Notes under the pieces: model-generated
Told to the model about the DNA's origin: nothing
What the model saw: only the letters and a program-made list of their open reading frames with translations
Database searches by the model: none
Shown: positions 45,278 through 55,404 of the stretch, piece by piece
Layout: each line of letters begins with the position of its first letter
How positions within the stretch are numbered: the first letter of the stretch is position 1
Assembly: GCF_900564145.1 (NCBI RefSeq)
Contig: NZ_UOOB01000001.1
Span: 1,153,732-1,217,731, forward strand
DNA: 64,000 nt
Source of the DNA: Comamonas sp. lk
GTDB lineage: Bacteria; Pseudomonadota; Gammaproteobacteria; Burkholderiales; Burkholderiaceae_C
Reading direction: 5' to 3'
Made by a program: the position numbers and the translations under genes

Positions 45278-45294
45278 CAAAGGCTTTGTTGCGT

Positions 45295-46506
45295 ATGTCG
45301 CTGGATCTCGGCTGGGTTTGGAATGCGGTAGTGGATTGGCTGGCCCATGGGCTGTGGCAGCTGTCATGGTGGCAGCTCTTGCTCTATACCCTGGCCACCA
45401 CCCACATCACCATTGCGGCGGTGACCATTTTCCTGCACCGCTGCCAGGCCCATCGTTCGCTGGATCTGGGGCCTATCCCTTCGCATTTTTTCCGCTTCTG
45501 GCTGTGGCTGGGCACGGGCATGGTCACCAAGGAATGGGTGGCGATTCACCGCAAACACCATGCCAAGTGCGAGACCGAGGACGACCCGCACAGCCCGCAG
45601 ACGCGTGGGCTGGGCAAGGTGATGCGCGAAGGTGCGGAGCTGTATCGCTCGGAAGCGCAGAACGCGGAAACACTCAAGAAATTCGGCCACGGTACGCCCG
45701 ATGACTGGATGGAGCGCCATGTCTACCGTCACTCGGTGCTGGGACCCTCTCTCATGCTCATCATCAATGTGCTGCTGTTCGGCGCCATTGGCCTGAGCAT
45801 CTGGGCCGTGCAAATGGTCTGGATTCCCTTCTGGGCGGCCGGCGTGGTCAACGGCGTAGGCCATTTCTGGGGCTATCGCAATTACGAGGCCGTCGATGCC
45901 TCCACCAATCTCGTGCCCTGGGGCATCATCATTGGTGGCGAAGAGCTGCACAACAACCACCATACCTTCCCGACCTCGGCCAAATTCTCGGTCAAGCGCT
46001 ATGAGTTTGATATTGGCTGGCTCTATATCAGCGCTATGCAAGCCATAGGCTGGGCCAAGGTCAAGAAGACTCCGCCGCGTCTGCGCACCGGTGCCGTCAA
46101 ACCGGTGGCCGATGAAATGACGCTGGAGGCCATCATTGCCAACCGTTACGAGGTCATGGCCCGCTATGCGCGCGGCGTGCGCTTTGCGGTGCAGCAGGAG
46201 CTCGATGGACTCAAGCAGCGCAAGGCCGACATGTCTGCACTGAAGAGTGCGCAGCGCTGGTTGCACCGCGATGCTGAAAAAGTGCCGGCCAATGCCATGG
46301 GCCAGTTGGCCCAGGCCCGTGCCGCCCATCCGGTGATCGATCAGATGCTGGTCATGCGCGAAGAGCTGCGCCAGCTGTGGCTCAACACCACGCTTACGCG
46401 CGAACAGCTGACCAGCCAGTTGCAGGCCTGGTGCCAGCGGGCCGAGGCCAGCGGTATTGCCGCGCTCAAGGATTTCTCGGTCAAGCTGCGCGCTGCTCAC
46501 GCTTGA
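45295..46506 (+). CDS. Acyl-CoA / acyl-lipid delta-9 type fatty-acid desaturase
   Basis: This 403-residue membrane protein has the three His boxes of di-iron desaturases: HRCQAH, HRKHH and HNNHH. Several TM helices lie at about 20-45, 60-80 and 155-200. It introduces a cis double bond in saturated fatty chains and adjusts membrane fluidity. A C-terminal soluble extension (about residues 290-403) is helical. ATG at 45295 is used; the in-frame TTG at 45274 lies in a T-run of a terminator. The last 26 bases overlap the convergent DUF2917 gene. Confidence 0.92.
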   Translation: MSLDLGWVWNAVVDWLAHGLWQLSWWQLLLYTLATTHITIAAVTIFLHRCQAHRSLDLGPIPSHFFRFWLWLGTGMVTKEWVAIHRKHHAKCETEDDPHSPQTRGLGKVMREGAELYRSEAQNAETLKKFGHGTPDDWMERHVYRHSVLGPSLMLIINVLLFGAIGLSIWAVQMVWIPFWAAGVVNGVGHFWGYRNYEAVDASTNLVPWGIIIGGEELHNNHHTFPTSAKFSVKRYEFDIGWLYISAMQAIGWAKVKKTPPRLRTGAVKPVADEMTLEAIIANRYEVMARYARGVRFAVQQELDGLKQRKADMSALKSAQRWLHRDAEKVPANAMGQLAQARAAHPVIDQMLVMREELRQLWLNTTLTREQLTSQLQAWCQRAEASGIAALKDFSVKLRAAHA

Positions 46507-46849
46507 CGAAGCGAGCCTGAAGTCGCGCCAGCCAGGCGGCAACGCCACCATTCCAGAGCCGCCCCGGGCGGCTTTGTTGCATGGATTGCACTGCTGCGCG
46601 CTCATGGATCTCAAGCCCGGCGGTTTCAGCCGCCGCCATCAGCTGCACCCAGGTGGCCGCCGGGGCGCGCCAGCTCTGCCCGGTTTGCAGCAGCATGATT
46701 TGCTCGAAACAGTTGTCGGCAAAGGCCAGGGGTGCGACCGAAAGCCGTAGCGGCCCCTGGCGGCAGAACACTTCGCTGCCTTCGGATAGATGAAGGCTGG
46801 CAGTTTGTGCTGCGCTCAGTTGGAGCGGGGTGCTTGATGGGGTGTGCAT
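46481..46849 (-). CDS. DUF2917 family small protein
   Basis: This 122-residue protein has a cupin-like beta-rich middle: SEGSEVFCRQGPLRLSVAP, then LLQTGQSWRAPAATWVQLMA. It matches DUF2917, a family often encoded beside MocR-type regulators in Burkholderiales. Only the part from ATG 46849 is credible; the long open frame further upstream is antisense to the regulator gene. It is divergent from the MocR-like gene and is probably its target. The function is unknown. Confidence 0.82.
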   Translation of the reverse strand: MHTPSSTPLQLSAAQTASLHLSEGSEVFCRQGPLRLSVAPLAFADNCFEQIMLLQTGQSWRAPAATWVQLMAAAETAGLEIHERAAVQSMQQSRPGRLWNGGVAAWLARLQARFVKREQRAA

Positions 46850-46969
46850 GGCAGGCCTTGAGTGCATGGATTCAGGCCTCAAGCGTAAAAAAATGCGGCG
46901 CTGCACAACAGGCACAGCAAGCGCCCGGTGTGAGCGCATCAGTGCAGTTTGTAGGGTGACTGTTCTGGT

Positions 46970-47006
46970 CTGTATCTGATCTATCTGTATCTGTTGCGAA
47001 ACAGAT
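46970..47006. promoter_or_regulatory. MocR/PdxR-type operator: direct repeats plus inverted repeat
   Basis: CTGTATCTG occurs at 46970-46978 and again at 46985-46993, a spacing of 15 bases. The inverted repeat ATCTGTT-GCGA-AACAGAT (46989-47006) overlaps the second copy. It lies 50 bases upstream of the MocR-like ATG in the divergent region. Combined direct and inverted repeats are the known layout for MocR-family binding. Confidence 0.65.
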
Positions 47007-47056
47007 GGCGCTGGCATCATGGCGACCATTGCCTCTGATCGATACTGCTGTTTGCC

Positions 47057-48565
47057 ATGCTCAATCCTGTTGCCCTTGCCCGCACCGATGAAGCCGCTCT
47101 GCCTCTGTACCAGCGGCTGGCAGGCGACTATTTCGCCGCCATGGAGCTGGGTACGCTCAAGGCGGGCGAGCGCATGCCTTCGGTGCGGGAACTGATGGCC
47201 CGTCATCAGGTCAGTCTTTCCACCGCGCTGCAAATGCTGAGATTTCTGGAGGGCCAGGGCCATCTGGAGGCCAGGCCTCGCGTGGGCTATTTTGTGCGCG
47301 AGCTGCAAACCGGCCTGGCGCTGACCAGCGAGCCCGATCTGAGTCAGCCGGTTCAGCCCAATCCGCATGCGCATTTCGTGGGGATCAACGAGCATATTTC
47401 GCTGCTGCTGGAGCGCGGTCGCCAGGCGCCGGCGCATATAGACATAGGCGGCTGCACGCCGCCGGCCGAGCTGTTTGACCATCAGCATCTGAACAAGACC
47501 GTCACCCGCTTGCTGCGCGAGCAACCCATGTTGCTGGCCCAGGGGCGTTCGCTGCTGGCCAATCAGGGCAATCACCCGGATTTTCAGCAGGCCATGGCGC
47601 GGCGAGCGCTGGCTTGCGGCATACGGGTGGCGCCTGCCGATGTGCTGGCCACCACGGGCAATTCAGAAGCGGTGTCGCTGGCGCTGGCTGCCGTGGCCGT
47701 GCCAGGCGATATGGTGGCCGTGGAGTCGCCCACCTACTACGGCTTGCTGCAGGTGGTGGAGTCGCTGAAGCTGCAGACGCTGGAGATTCCCTGCAGCCCG
47801 CGCACAGGCTTGTCTATCGAGGCGCTGGAGTTGGCTTTTCAGACCCAGCCGCGCCTCAAGGCCGTGGTCGTGGTGCCTGAGCTGCAGATGCCGCTGGGCA
47901 CCCGCATGCCGGACGAGCACAAGGCCAGGCTGGTGGCGCTGTGTGCCCAGTATGGCGCGGCCCTGATTGAGGATGATTCCTACGGCCTGTTTGTGGAGGA
48001 CAAGCAGCCGGTGCGACCGCTCAAGGCCTGGGACAGCGTCTCCGGCCATGTGATCTATTGCCAAGCCTTCAACAAAAGCATGGCGCCGGGCTTGCGTCAG
48101 GGCTGGATGAATGGCGGGCAGTGGCATGGTCGGGTGCAAATGCTCAAATTTGCCCAGAGCCGCAACACCCAGACACTGGGGCAGCTGGTGGTGGCCGAGG
48201 TGCTGGGTTCGCCCACGCATTTGCGCAATTTGCAGCGGCTCAAGGCGCAGCTCAAAAGCCAGCGCGAAGCCATGGCACGCCTGGTGGCGCGCTATTTTCC
48301 GCTGGGTACGCGGCTCAGCCTGCCCGGCGGCGGGCTGTGCCTGTGGCTGGAGTTTCCTGAAACCATGTCTACCGCCAGTCTGTTTACCGAGGCGCTAGCC
48401 CATGGCATACGCATTGCGCCGGGCAGCATGTTCTCCAACTCGGGCCGCTACGAGCACTGCATGCGGCTGGCCTGTACCCATCCGGTCAATGCGGCGATGG
48501 AAAAGGCAATCCAGCAACTGGGGGCCATGGCTTGCCGCCAGCTGGGCCAGCCGGTGCGGGAATGA
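47057..48565 (+). CDS. MocR-family regulator (GntR DNA-binding domain fused to PLP aminotransferase fold)
   Basis: This 502-residue protein has a GntR winged helix at about 10-85 (LYQRLAGDYFAAMELGTLKAGERMPSVRELMARHQVSLSTALQML). A fold-type I aminotransferase domain follows, with the PLP Lys expected in CQAFNKSMAPGLRQGW and the Asp/Tyr in EDDSYGLF. Such proteins sense PLP, GABA or amino acids and act as regulators, not enzymes. The operator at 46970-47006 suggests autoregulation and control of the divergent DUF2917 gene. Length is normal for MocR proteins. Confidence 0.92.
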   Translation: MLNPVALARTDEAALPLYQRLAGDYFAAMELGTLKAGERMPSVRELMARHQVSLSTALQMLRFLEGQGHLEARPRVGYFVRELQTGLALTSEPDLSQPVQPNPHAHFVGINEHISLLLERGRQAPAHIDIGGCTPPAELFDHQHLNKTVTRLLREQPMLLAQGRSLLANQGNHPDFQQAMARRALACGIRVAPADVLATTGNSEAVSLALAAVAVPGDMVAVESPTYYGLLQVVESLKLQTLEIPCSPRTGLSIEALELAFQTQPRLKAVVVVPELQMPLGTRMPDEHKARLVALCAQYGAALIEDDSYGLFVEDKQPVRPLKAWDSVSGHVIYCQAFNKSMAPGLRQGWMNGGQWHGRVQMLKFAQSRNTQTLGQLVVAEVLGSPTHLRNLQRLKAQLKSQREAMARLVARYFPLGTRLSLPGGGLCLWLEFPETMSTASLFTEALAHGIRIAPGSMFSNSGRYEHCMRLACTHPVNAAMEKAIQQLGAMACRQLGQPVRE

Positions 48566-48585
48566 GGCAGATATCAAGCGGCAAT

Positions 48586-48621
48586 AAAAAAACCGCCTGC
48601 ACTTGCGTGAGGCGGTTTTTT
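48586..48621. terminator. Bidirectional terminator between mocR and rpmG
   Basis: AAAAACCGCCT and AGGCGGTTTTT pair across an 11-base loop, with A-run and T-run flanks on both sides. It serves the convergent regulator gene and the rpmB-rpmG operon. Confidence 0.9.
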
Positions 48622-48639
48622 CAGGATGACCGGGCTGAA

Positions 48640-48810
48640 TTACTTCAGCTTGGTTTCCTTGTACTCGACGTGCTTGCGAGCCTTGGGGTCGAACTTCATG
48701 ATCGACATCTTTTCAGGCATCGTCTTCTTGTTCTTGGTTGTGGTGTAGAAGTGACCGGTGCCAGCAGTAGAAGCCAGCTTGATCTTTTCGCGTCCGCCTT
48801 TAGAAGCCAT
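48640..48810 (-). CDS. rpmG: 50S ribosomal protein L33
   Basis: This 56-residue protein is [20 protein letters not shown] followed by [20 protein letters not shown] and a tail ending EYKETKLK, a standard L33. It lies 20 bases downstream of rpmB, with a GGAGAAA ribosome-binding site in between. The pair is the usual rpmB-rpmG operon. The zinc-binding Cys pairs are absent, so this is the zinc-independent form. Confidence 0.97.
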   Translation of the reverse strand: MASKGGREKIKLASTAGTGHFYTTTKNKKTMPEKMSIMKFDPKARKHVEYKETKLK

Positions 48811-48830
48811 GGTGTTTCTCCTTTAGGAAA

Positions 48831-49064
48831 TTAAGCTTGGCCACGAGCGCGCATGTCTGCGAGCACGGAGTCGATACCGTTCTTGTCGATCAGGCGCAGA
48901 GCAGCGCTGGAAACGCGCAGACGCACCCAACGGTTCTCGGTTTCCACCCAGAAACGACGGTATTGCAGGTTAGGGAGAAAACGACGCTTGGTCTTGTTGT
49001 TGGCGTGGGAAACATTGTTGCCCACCATGGGCTTTTTGCCCGTAACTTCACATACGCGTGCCAT
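48831..49064 (-). CDS. rpmB: 50S ribosomal protein L28
   Basis: This 77-residue protein starts [20 protein letters not shown], has the L28 block [19 protein letters not shown] and ends ADMRARGQA. The start ATG 49064 is the conserved one. It is the first gene of the rpmB-rpmG operon, with about 250 bases of leader up to the trxB end. Confidence 0.97.
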   Translation of the reverse strand: MARVCEVTGKKPMVGNNVSHANNKTKRRFLPNLQYRRFWVETENRWVRLRVSSAALRLIDKNGIDSVLADMRARGQA

Positions 49065-49318
49065 TTGGACACTCCGAAAGTTGAATCGGCTGTCGGCTCT
49101 GAAATTTTGCAAAAGCAAAATGTGCCTGCAACCTCACCTCGCCAGTTTTAAAAGGGTGGCGGTAACCCCATTGCAAAAAGCCCGAACCTGCAAAGTGCAA
49201 ACACCTGGCAGTGCCTTGAATTCAGCAAAGCCCTGGATTATAGCGTTTTTGCCAAAAAGCCCCGGAGGCCGGCCATATCTGGCGGCACTCAAGGGCTTTT
49301 ATGGGTTTGGGGCTTGGA

Positions 49319-50383
<1,065 letters not shown>

Positions 50384-50529
50384 TCACCGAAATTGTAAAA
50401 AATCATGGTTATGACTTGCTTGTCTTCAGCCCGAGCCCCTAATGTTGCAAGTGCTTGCATTACGCTCAAGGGTTCGTCCCGAACAATTGCATCGCCTGCC
50501 TGGGTGCTAAGGTAAGCTCCTGCCTGCGT

Positions 50530-52890
50530 ATGACTTATTCATTGAACGCTTTGAACGCGTCTTCTTCTAGCAAGAACAAATCCCGCTCGGCTGCTCCGCG
50601 CTATGGTGTGATCCGTTTCAGCCAGGAAGTGTTGCTGCTCATAGGTCTGCTGGCCCTGGTCTTCTGGCTGGTGTCCATGTTGACCTATTCGCCGCTGGAC
50701 CCTGCTTGGTCCACCTCCGGCGGCGGGCAGATGGCCTTTGTGCGCAACTGGATGGGGCGCGTAGGTGCCTGGCTGGCCGATGCCTGCTATTTCGGTTTTG
50801 GCCTGTCCGTCTGGTGGCTGGTACTGGCCGGCGTGCAGGCCTGGATGACCTCGTTGCTGCGCTGGATGCGCGGTGGCGTGGGCAAGGATGGCGCACCGCT
50901 GCCGCTGGTGCCGATCTGGCGCCGCCGTTTTCTGTTCTGGGGTGGCCTGGCCGTGCTGATGTCTGCCAGCTGCGCGCTGGAGTGGACGCGGCTTTACCGT
51001 TTTGAAAGCCATCTGCCGGGACCGGCCGGTGGCGTGTTTGGCTATATGGTGGGTTTTCACAGCCTGCAATGGCTGGGCTCCACAGGCTCGGGCCTGATCG
51101 GCATCTGCCTCTTCGTGCTGGGGCTGGCCATGGTGTTCGGCTTTTCCTGGGGTAATCTGGCCGAGAGCCTGGGCGCGCGCCTGGACGGCATGGTGCAGTT
51201 CGGCCGCGAGCGCCGCGAAATCGCCAAGGATGCCGCCGTGGGCCGCAAGTCCGCGCGCGAGCGTGAAGAAATCATTCAGGAGCGCAGCGAAAGCGCCGAG
51301 ATCAGCCCGCCTGCCCCGGTTCAGATCATCGAGCCCGTGCTGAACGAGGCCACCCAGCCCAGCGCCCGTGTGGTCAAGGAGCGCCAAAAGCCCTTGTTCA
51401 CCGATCACCCCGACAGCAAGCTGCCCCAGGTGGAGCTGCTTGATGCGGCGCCGCAGCGCCAGGAATCGGTGTCTCCCGAAACTCTGGAGATGACCAGTCG
51501 CTTGATCGAAAAGCGTCTGAAGGACTTTGGCGTGGATGTGCGCGTGGTTGCCGCCATGCCAGGCCCCGTGATCACGCGCTACGAGATCGAGCCCGCCACG
51601 GGCGTCAAGGGTTCGCAGATTGTCAATCTGGCCAAGGATCTGGCCCGCTCGCTGTCCTTGGTGTCGATTCGCGTGATCGAGACCATTCCCGGCAAGAATT
51701 TCATGGCTCTGGAGCTGCCCAATGCCAAGCGCCAGTCGATCCGGCTGTCCGAGGTGCTGGGCTCGCAGGTCTATCACGATGCCAAGAGCATGCTGACCAT
51801 GGGTCTGGGCAAGGACATCGTGGGCAACCCCGTGGTGGCCGATCTTGGCAAGATGCCGCACTGCCTGGTGGCGGGTACCACCGGCTCGGGCAAATCTGTG
51901 GGTATCAACGCCATGATTCTGTCTCTGCTCTACAAGGCAGAGGCCCGCGATGTGCGCTTGCTGATGATCGACCCCAAGATGCTGGAAATGTCGGTCTACG
52001 AAGGCATTCCCCATTTGCTGTGCCCCGTGGTCACCGATATGAAGCAGGCCGCCAACGGCCTGAACTGGTGCGTGGCCGAGATGGAGCGCCGCTACAAGCT
52101 GATGAGCAAGCTGGGCGTGCGCAATCTGGCCGGCTACAACACCAAGATCGACGAGGCCAAGGCGCGCGAGGAATCGATTTCCAACCCCTTCAGCCTGACG
52201 CCCGAAGAACCCGAGCCGCTGCAGCGCTTGCCGCATATCGTGATCGTGATCGATGAGCTGGCCGACCTGATGATGGTGGTGGGCAAGAAGATCGAAGAGC
52301 TGATTGCCCGTCTGGCGCAAAAGGCCCGTGCGGCCGGCATTCACCTGATCCTGGCCACCCAGCGCCCCAGCGTGGACGTGATCACCGGCCTGATCAAGGC
52401 CAATATTCCGACCCGGATTGCCTTCCAGGTTTCCAGCAAGATCGACAGCCGTACCGTGCTTGATCAGATGGGGGCCGAGTCCCTGCTGGGCATGGGCGAC
52501 ATGCTCTATATGGCCAGCGGCACCGGCCTGCCGATTCGCGTGCATGGCGCTTTTGTGTCCGACGAGGAAGTGCACCGCGTGGTCAGCTATCTCAAGGAGC
52601 AGGGCGAAGCCGATTACATCGACGGCGTGCTGGAAGGCGGCTCGGCCGATGGCGAAGGCGAAGAGGGTGGTGAAGGCGGCGGCGACGGGGAAAAAGATCC
52701 CATGTACGACCAGGCCGTCGAAATCGTGCTGAAAGACCGCAAAGCCAGCATTTCCTATGTCCAGCGCAAGCTGCGCATAGGCTACAACCGTTCGGCCAAT
52801 TTGCTGGAGCAGATGGAAAAAGCCGGCTTGGTCAGCTCGCTGACCTCGGGCGGCCAGCGCGAAGTGCTGGTGGCGGCCCGGGTGGAGTGA
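50530..52890 (+). CDS. ftsK: DNA translocase FtsK
   Basis: This 786-residue protein has four N-terminal TM helices (about residues 38-215). A shorter than E. coli linker follows (about 225-310). The motor has Walker [11 protein letters not shown] (about 451), Walker [13 protein letters not shown] (about 571) and the [15 protein letters not shown] block. The C-terminal gamma winged helix ([25 protein letters not shown]) recognises KOPS and XerD. It pumps chromosome dimers at the septum. ATG at 50530 is chosen. lolA follows 37 bases later in the same orientation. Confidence 0.96.
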   Translation: MTYSLNALNASSSSKNKSRSAAPRYGVIRFSQEVLLLIGLLALVFWLVSMLTYSPLDPAWSTSGGGQMAFVRNWMGRVGAWLADACYFGFGLSVWWLVLAGVQAWMTSLLRWMRGGVGKDGAPLPLVPIWRRRFLFWGGLAVLMSASCALEWTRLYRFESHLPGPAGGVFGYMVGFHSLQWLGSTGSGLIGICLFVLGLAMVFGFSWGNLAESLGARLDGMVQFGRERREIAKDAAVGRKSAREREEIIQERSESAEISPPAPVQIIEPVLNEATQPSARVVKERQKPLFTDHPDSKLPQVELLDAAPQRQESVSPETLEMTSRLIEKRLKDFGVDVRVVAAMPGPVITRYEIEPATGVKGSQIVNLAKDLARSLSLVSIRVIETIPGKNFMALELPNAKRQSIRLSEVLGSQVYHDAKSMLTMGLGKDIVGNPVVADLGKMPHCLVAGTTGSGKSVGINAMILSLLYKAEARDVRLLMIDPKMLEMSVYEGIPHLLCPVVTDMKQAANGLNWCVAEMERRYKLMSKLGVRNLAGYNTKIDEAKAREESISNPFSLTPEEPEPLQRLPHIVIVIDELADLMMVVGKKIEELIARLAQKARAAGIHLILATQRPSVDVITGLIKANIPTRIAFQVSSKIDSRTVLDQMGAESLLGMGDMLYMASGTGLPIRVHGAFVSDEEVHRVVSYLKEQGEADYIDGVLEGGSADGEGEEGGEGGGDGEKDPMYDQAVEIVLKDRKASISYVQRKLRIGYNRSANLLEQMEKAGLVSSLTSGGQREVLVAARVE

Positions 52891-52927
52891 GCGGGCGAGA
52901 CCTCACGACGCTAAAGGAAGAGGATTG

Positions 52928-53563
52928 ATGAAACGTTTTTTGACTGCAGTTTTGATAGCTGCTAGCGCAAGTGGTGCCTGGGCTGATGGCTTGAAAAGCC
53001 TTGAATCCTTTATGAAGAACGCCCATGCGGGCAAGGCGGAGTTCACCCAGTCCGTGACCTCGCCTCCCAAGGCCGGACAGGAGGCGCGTACCAAGGTCTC
53101 CAGCGGCACTTTCGAATTTCAGCGCCCCGGCAAGTTCAAGTTCAACTACACCAAGCCTTTCGAGCAGCTCATCGTGGCGGACGGCAAGACGCTGTGGCTG
53201 TATGACGCGGACCTGAACCAGGTCACCCAGCGGGCTCAGGCCCAGGTGCTGGCCAGCACCCCGGCAGCGATCCTGACCTCGGCCACGGATCTCAAGGCCT
53301 TGCAGGCCGATTTTGGTCTGAGTGCCCAGCCCGTCAGCGAAGGTCTGGAATGGGTGCTGGCTTCGCCCAAGCTCAAGGGCGGCCAGCTCAAAAGCGTGCG
53401 CGTGGGCTTTACACCCGAAGGCCAGCTGGCGGCGCTGGATATCGAAGACAGCTTCGGTCAGCGCTCGCTGATGCAGTTCAAGGGCTTGCAGACCCTGGCT
53501 GCGCTGCCAGCATCGACCTTCCAGTTCAGCGTGCCCAAGGGCGCGGACGTACTCAAACAGTAA
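52928..53563 (+). CDS. lolA: Outer-membrane lipoprotein carrier protein LolA
   Basis: This 211-residue periplasmic chaperone has a signal peptide MKRFLTAVLIAASASGAWAD. The LolA fold follows: AEFTQSV, SGTFEFQRPGKFKFNYTKPFEQLIVADGKTLWLYDADLNQVT and PSTFQFSVPKGADV-like C-terminal. It carries lipoproteins from LolCD to LolB. ATG at 52928 follows GGAAGAGG. A stretch of the signal peptide coding sequence (52952-52968, TTGATAGCTGCTAGCGC) is identical to the core arm of the dispersed repeat. It is a probable operon partner of ftsK. Confidence 0.95.
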   Translation: MKRFLTAVLIAASASGAWADGLKSLESFMKNAHAGKAEFTQSVTSPPKAGQEARTKVSSGTFEFQRPGKFKFNYTKPFEQLIVADGKTLWLYDADLNQVTQRAQAQVLASTPAAILTSATDLKALQADFGLSAQPVSEGLEWVLASPKLKGGQLKSVRVGFTPEGQLAALDIEDSFGQRSLMQFKGLQTLAALPASTFQFSVPKGADVLKQ

Positions 53564-53579
53564 AACTGGCCGCCTCATC

Positions 53580-53617
53580 AAAAAAAGCCTGTGAACTTCA
53601 TGCTCACAGGCTTTTTT
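53580..53617. terminator. Terminator after lolA
   Basis: AGCCTGTGA (53586-53594) pairs with TCACAGGCT (53604-53612), preceded by A7 and followed by T6. It is bidirectional between lolA and brnQ. Confidence 0.9.
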
Positions 53618-53635
53618 GTATCGATACCTTATGAA

Positions 53636-53686
53636 ATAAGGCTGTAGCCCAATATCAATAAGCACAAGCAGCTCATATTTTGGTAG
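53636..53686. repeat. Dispersed palindromic repeat copy (reverse orientation)
   Basis: On the minus strand it reads AATATGAGCTGCTTGTGCTT, then ATTGATATTGGGCTACAGCC. It lies between the lolA terminator and the brnQ 3' end. Confidence 0.6.
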
Positions 53687-53695
53687 TCAATGCCT

Positions 53696-55021
53696 TCAGG
53701 CTTGAGCCGGTTTGAGGGCCACTGGCGGCAGTATGCGATCGGCAATGGCCGCCACGACGAGCACGGCCAGCACCGGAGTCGTCCAGCCCAGGCCCATGGC
53801 GGCACCGGGCAGATCGGCCAGCCATGAAGGCATGGCATCGGCACCTAGCAAGGACTTGGCTGAGTCGCTGATGCCCAGCGCCAGCGCCATCGTCATCACG
53901 GGCGCATAGACGCGGCCGGGATGCTTCCACAGCGAATGCAGGAGGCTGAGCGCCACCAGGGCGATGGCCACCGGGTAGATGGCCACCAGCACGGGCACGG
54001 CCACGGCAATCAGCTGCTCCAGCCCTTGATTGGAGACCACCAGGCTGAACAGGCCGATGGCGATCACCATGCTGCGATAGGACTTGCCGGTGAGCTGGCT
54101 GAAATAGGTGGCGCAGGCGCTGATCAGGCCCACGCCGGTGGTCAGGCAGGCCAGCAAGATGACGATGGCCAGCAGTGCCATGCCCCAGACGCCAAACGTG
54201 TGTTGCACATAGGCCGTGAGAATCTGCACGCCGCTCGAGGCATTGCCGACCAGCGGGCTGCTGGTGGCGCCCAGATAGATCAGCGAGACATAGACCAGGC
54301 CCAGGCCCGTGGCGGCCATGACGCCGGCAATGATGGCGTAGCGCGTGTGCAGACGGGTGTCGCTGATGCCGCTGTCCTTGATGGCGTTGATGATGACGAT
54401 GCCGAACACCAATGCCGCCAGCGCATCCATGGTCTGGTAGCCCTGCAGAAAGCCCTGGCCGAAAGCCATGTTCTGCGGCAGATAGTCAGGCGCAGCCGTG
54501 GAGAAGGTACCGGCAGGCAGCATGAAGGCGGCACCGCCGAGTACGACCAGCGCCAGGATCAGCACCGGTGTGATGATCTTGCCGATGTTGTCCATCAGTT
54601 TGCCGGGGTAGAGCGACAGCACCATGGTCAGGCCGAAGTACAGCACCGAATACAGCATCAGTGCGGTGGACGAATTGCCGATGAACGGGGCCACTCCCAG
54701 CTCGAACGACACGGTGGCCGTGCGCGGCGTGGCGAAGAACGGGCCTATCGTCAGGTAGACGGCAATGCCCAAAATCGTGCCCGCCACCACGCCAATCGGT
54801 GAGGTGATGGTTTTGATGCCGCCGCCTACGCGGGCCATGGCCACCACGGTGATCAGGGGCAGGCCCACGCCGGTGAGCAAAAAGCCTGCGGCTGCGCCCC
54901 AGAGATTTTCTCCGGCGGCCAGGCCGACGCTAGGGGGAAAGATGATGTTGCCTGCGCCCAGGAAAAGGGCAAAGGTCATGAAGCCCAGGGCAATCAAGTC
55001 CTGTGTCTTGAGTTTTGTCAT
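53696..55021 (-). CDS. brnQ: Branched-chain amino-acid:cation symporter BrnQ
   Basis: This 441-residue, 12-TM protein has the LIVCS family start LIALGFMTFALFLGAGNIIFPPSVGLAAGENLW. Further blocks are PRTATVSFELGVAPF and FLQGYQTMDALAALVFGIVI, all diagnostic. It imports Leu, Ile and Val with sodium or proton. ATG at 55021 (MTKLKTQDL) is chosen. It separates lolA from rarA, which are adjacent in many relatives, so it may be an insertion into that gene order. The livHMGF operon at 57.1 kb may serve the same substrates. Confidence 0.95.
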   Translation of the reverse strand: MTKLKTQDLIALGFMTFALFLGAGNIIFPPSVGLAAGENLWGAAAGFLLTGVGLPLITVVAMARVGGGIKTITSPIGVVAGTILGIAVYLTIGPFFATPRTATVSFELGVAPFIGNSSTALMLYSVLYFGLTMVLSLYPGKLMDNIGKIITPVLILALVVLGGAAFMLPAGTFSTAAPDYLPQNMAFGQGFLQGYQTMDALAALVFGIVIINAIKDSGISDTRLHTRYAIIAGVMAATGLGLVYVSLIYLGATSSPLVGNASSGVQILTAYVQHTFGVWGMALLAIVILLACLTTGVGLISACATYFSQLTGKSYRSMVIAIGLFSLVVSNQGLEQLIAVAVPVLVAIYPVAIALVALSLLHSLWKHPGRVYAPVMTMALALGISDSAKSLLGADAMPSWLADLPGAAMGLGWTTPVLAVLVVAAIADRILPPVALKPAQA

Positions 55022-55404
55022 ACGAAGCACGGCTCCCGTGTGCCGCCTTGCAGCGACAGGCCCGGGAGAATTGGGGGGAATCAAGGAAAGTAGCGGATGC
55101 TTTCGATTGAGTTCTGGCTGAGGCGCGGGTGGCTGCATCAGTCACAGGCATTGCCGGCCGGATGAAATCGGGCGGCAAAAAACCGGGGCGTAGCTCCAGC
55201 CTGGCTTGTGGCAGGCAGATAGGGAGCTACTTTCCATATCAGTGAGGGGTGACCTCGTAAATGGAGAGTATTGATCCGCTGAAAACCCTATTTTCCACGA
55301 TATAGGAATCTGTTATTGAATTGTGGAAAATTCGGATGGCATCCACCGTTGAAAAGAGGCCGCAAGCTGCCAGGGTTGGCCCAGGCGTGGATACTCGAGG
55401 GAGT
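55022..55404. other. Intergenic stretch between brnQ and rarA
   Basis: I see no supported gene in these 383 bases. The rarA frame is open from 55321, so part of it may be coding if an upstream start is used. AT-rich sequence at about 55225-55320 probably carries promoters for the divergent genes. Confidence 0.5.

Noticed and set aside
46850..47575. N-terminal extension of the DUF2917 frame on the minus strand
   Set aside because: It runs antisense through the MocR-like gene and has no family similarity; the gene is taken from ATG 46849.
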